Below are positions 63,101 to 64,000 of a stretch of DNA of 64,000 nucleotides, one piece after another. Under the pieces are notes generated by a model, which ran no database searches, was not told the origin of the DNA, and saw nothing but the letters and a program-made list of their open reading frames with translations. Source of the DNA: RGIG4079 sp045531405. Its GTDB lineage: Bacteria; Bacteroidota; Bacteroidia; Bacteroidales; Muribaculaceae. Both the position numbers and the translations under genes were made by a program. How positions within the stretch are numbered: position 1 is the first letter of the stretch; every line of letters starts with the position of its first letter. The stretch is from NCBI GenBank assembly GCA_045531405.1, contig JAZSDX010000014.1:5296-69295 (forward strand). Reading direction: 5' to 3'.

Positions 63101-63709
63101 ACAGTGGCTGAAATCGACGCTCTCATGGACGAAAATGCTGATTTGTCTAACTCATTCATCATGCGTAACCGCACAAACACTGCTTATGTTTATGCTTGGA
63201 AGGATGATAACTCAGCTATGGATGTTGCTTACAATTTCTCTGCAGCAACTTCTGAGGGTTACTCAACTAAAAACGCTTCTTCCGAAGGTTTTGACTGGTT
63301 CAAGATTTATGACAAATCATACTACATCATGCCTCTCACTCTCGATGGTACTACCAACACTCGTTGTACAGCGTTTGCAATCTTCGACGAAGAAGGTAAT
63401 ATCGCAGCATACCATGCCGACAACGTTAAATCGGGTATTGGTCAAGGTTTCGGTAGCTTCATTGCTGTTCCTTACACAAGCTGTTCGGTTTACATCTACC
63501 ACTTCGTAGCAGGTTCAGTAGCTGAAAAATTCACTTTCGCAGTTGAACCAAAAAGCGATGTTAGTGGCATTGAATGTCTCGAACAAATCGAGAATGACAA
63601 TGCTCCTATCGAATACTACAACCTCCAAGGCGTGAAAGTTGCCAACCCATCAAACGGCATCTTCATCAAGGTTCAAGGCAACAAAGCATCAAAGGTTCTT
63701 GTGAAGTAA
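60176..63709 (+). CDS. Secreted glycerophosphodiester phosphodiesterase-family protein with T9SS sorting domain
   Basis: 1177 residues. Signal peptide 1-19. GDPD domain about 21-262: YLVGHRGSYWGVENS with His26-Arg27, Glu52 and Asp54 in LETDIKVTKDG, and His67 in CCHNDDL, so the catalytic pattern is intact; WSINSTSDYK, then GCDFITTDYLDPATLP end the barrel. After it come an Ig-like domain (about 270-362), a propeller-like section (about 370-690), a second Ig-like domain (about 690-788), a second propeller-like section, and a T9SS C-terminus (NLQGVKVANPSNGIFIK to VLVK). The C-terminus is almost the same as that of the 24940-26376 protein. Likely cleaves glycerophosphodiesters outside the cell. 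Confidence 0.85.
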   Translation: MKKLITFLLAVAAILSASAQPYLVGHRGSYWGVENSSEAFINGAKKGYDYLETDIKVTKDGKFVCCHNDDLTNWGGTLTIASSTLASLKAEKLTQTRGGVTYTGYICTLEEYLDICKEYGVAPVIEFKWATGINSNDCSNIPALVKIVEEKGFRNNCYIFTSMQKCLQYVKTNYPDMEIMYLCYDTAFESSRSWCITNKAHIGPGVGSGITKAGVQKYHDNGLLVNAWSINSTSDYKTYGNYGCDFITTDYLDPATLPALSTPTTMIGGIKTDKNEVSLTAGVGESVYADITVSGSNMSGAISVSSSNSAFTVTNNTSVSSGTLSGKVRVTFKPTAEGVSTGTITLKGTTKAGKEVTTTVAVTGKCSLKFNEVWNYSENSGNTPSGTNWASDYSAIRNIAYGNGKLYTINPGASTITVVNAQTGVYETSLNTTGVSGGTYGLMDAQVVDGKLVAANLASSNTLKAYVWDTDNSTPRVLLETTDLGGCTRVGDCMSYEGNLTNGSLLFLSGGTIIKYAVTNGVASSTPTTITVSDVDATTSPRVVPNGDGKYWLIGRGIYPTLVSSTGSVELTLDSEVLNGIIDGNDFYPFTFKGKQYAFATTYATGSSTLTGCRAVLIDASNGWANAINVGEYPADGLGTTRNDGLSTGIEVDVNGTEGVELWVNCYKQGIAHYRYGAAKVHTTEPTLSVDASSIALEAYVNETATGSFNVSGVNLTGNISIALSGANANMFSVSSTSVANSGNITVTYAPTATGTHTATITISAAGATSKTIALTGNASEKPSEPQVAVGLTRLWQNTSSVPGVAGGGDIRFAAVSNGHLIAADKANAKIIELTETGSTDYYDCSSALSTHWGTSAIGPAISCDDAGNILIQTNWSGANSGANFVIISADLKNSYKLDPSSIEGYTPYRIDQIGRIRGNMLSDEGGYMFLTPNTSETVLVAKIVNGEVATDYSQVSNNTSLTLSTSCIAQPAFETVAEIDALMDENADLSNSFIMRNRTNTAYVYAWKDDNSAMDVAYNFSAATSEGYSTKNASSEGFDWFKIYDKSYYIMPLTLDGTTNTRCTAFAIFDEEGNIAAYHADNVKSGIGQGFGSFIAVPYTSCSVYIYHFVAGSVAEKFTFAVEPKSDVSGIECLEQIENDNAPIEYYNLQGVKVANPSNGIFIKVQGNKASKVLVK

Positions 63710-63748
63710 ATAGTAAACTATAGAAAATATAGTTACTATAAATCAATA

Positions 63749-63785
63749 CAAGCGAGCAATCCAATCGGATTGCTCGCTTGGTTTT
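63749..63785 (+). terminator. Intrinsic terminator after the GDPD-family gene
   Basis: Perfect 14-bp stem CAAGCGAGCAATCC / GGATTGCTCGCTTG, 4-base loop, followed by GTTTTT. The rest of the window (63786-64000) contains no supported gene; it has the short AAGGTCGTTA motif at about 63808. Confidence 0.9.
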
Positions 63786-64000
63786 TCGGCATCACTTTTA
63801 GAGACCTAAGGTCGTTAGCAAAGCCCGGATAGGGCTCAAAATACCATACACTTGCACACAAATGTACATTCAAAACCGAAGTGCAAAATTTACGGTAAAA
63901 AAATAAAAATATGAAAAACACCGCAGGTTTGCCAAACGGCTGGGGCGCGTAGCCCCAAAGAGTGAATTTGTAGAGTAACAAGCAATACAAAAAAAGGAGA

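Noticed and set aside
63736..63990. 84-residue minus-strand ORF at the window end
   Set aside because: Overlaps the GDPD terminator and a repeat motif; no promoter or recognisable domain.

Overview
The window reads as chromosomal DNA of a gut-type Bacteroidales bacterium, probably near Muribaculaceae. The evidence is: promoters of the TAnnTTTG (-7) type, almost no Shine-Dalgarno sequences, six secreted proteins with type IX secretion (T9SS) C-terminal sorting domains, a BspA-like leucine-rich repeat protein, Bacteroidetes-type operons and moderate-to-low GC. Family assignments come from motifs and remembered families; no database search was run.

Layout. 1-3945 (minus): a Ca2+ P-type ATPase cut by the window edge, dihydroorotase and a polyprenol-phosphate glycosyltransferase. 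4192-11641 (plus): three tandem paralogous secreted phosphodiester glycosidases, closed by a strong bidirectional terminator. 11715-24068 (minus): tRNA-Gly, tRNA-Tyr, ribH, a TPR protein, a SIS sugar-phosphate isomerase, the recF operon, an HTH/AbiEii toxin-antitoxin-like pair, lpxA and an RND efflux operon. 24069-24939 is non-coding and holds two large inverted repeats. 24940-26376 is a T9SS cargo protein. 26560-30846 (minus) is phage-like: a large beta-structured protein and terminase large subunit. 31026-34302 (plus): a beta-helix lipoprotein, then mtnN-luxS and an AlbA_2 protein. 34463-38457 (minus): a decayed lipoprotein gene, the LRR protein, an SGNH hydrolase and a DUF1016 nuclease. 38741-42043: membrane protein, mgtE, rsmA. 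42190-48644 (minus): inositol-phosphate synthase plus a six-gene operon (pdxA, GtrA, nucleotidyltransferase, ATP-grasp, CDP-alcohol phosphatidyltransferase, HAD). 48899-50071: MscS. 50099-55079 (minus) is phage-like again: two small genes, portal, a probable connector, major capsid protein and a helical scaffold-like protein. 55727-63709 (plus): two very large T9SS cargo proteins.

The most interesting signal is that a nearly complete set of virion-assembly genes (terminase, portal, capsid, possible adaptor, possible tail nozzle, possible scaffold) is intact but split into two operons 20 kb apart, with ordinary chromosomal genes between them. No integrase, replication, lysis or repressor gene is recognisable. 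The two operons share a nearly identical promoter (44 of 49 bp, with 27 bp identical in a row) just upstream of their first genes. This is the pattern expected of a co-regulated, domesticated particle such as a gene transfer agent. It is an inference, but the duplicated promoter is directly visible and testable.

Other points of interest: the tandem phosphodiester glycosidases together with a secreted GDPD-family protein suggest outer-surface phosphodiester turnover; the inositol/CDP-alcohol cluster suggests an unusual phospho-polyol lipid or soluble phosphodiester; and there are several unexplained palindromic elements, two of them inside a coding region.
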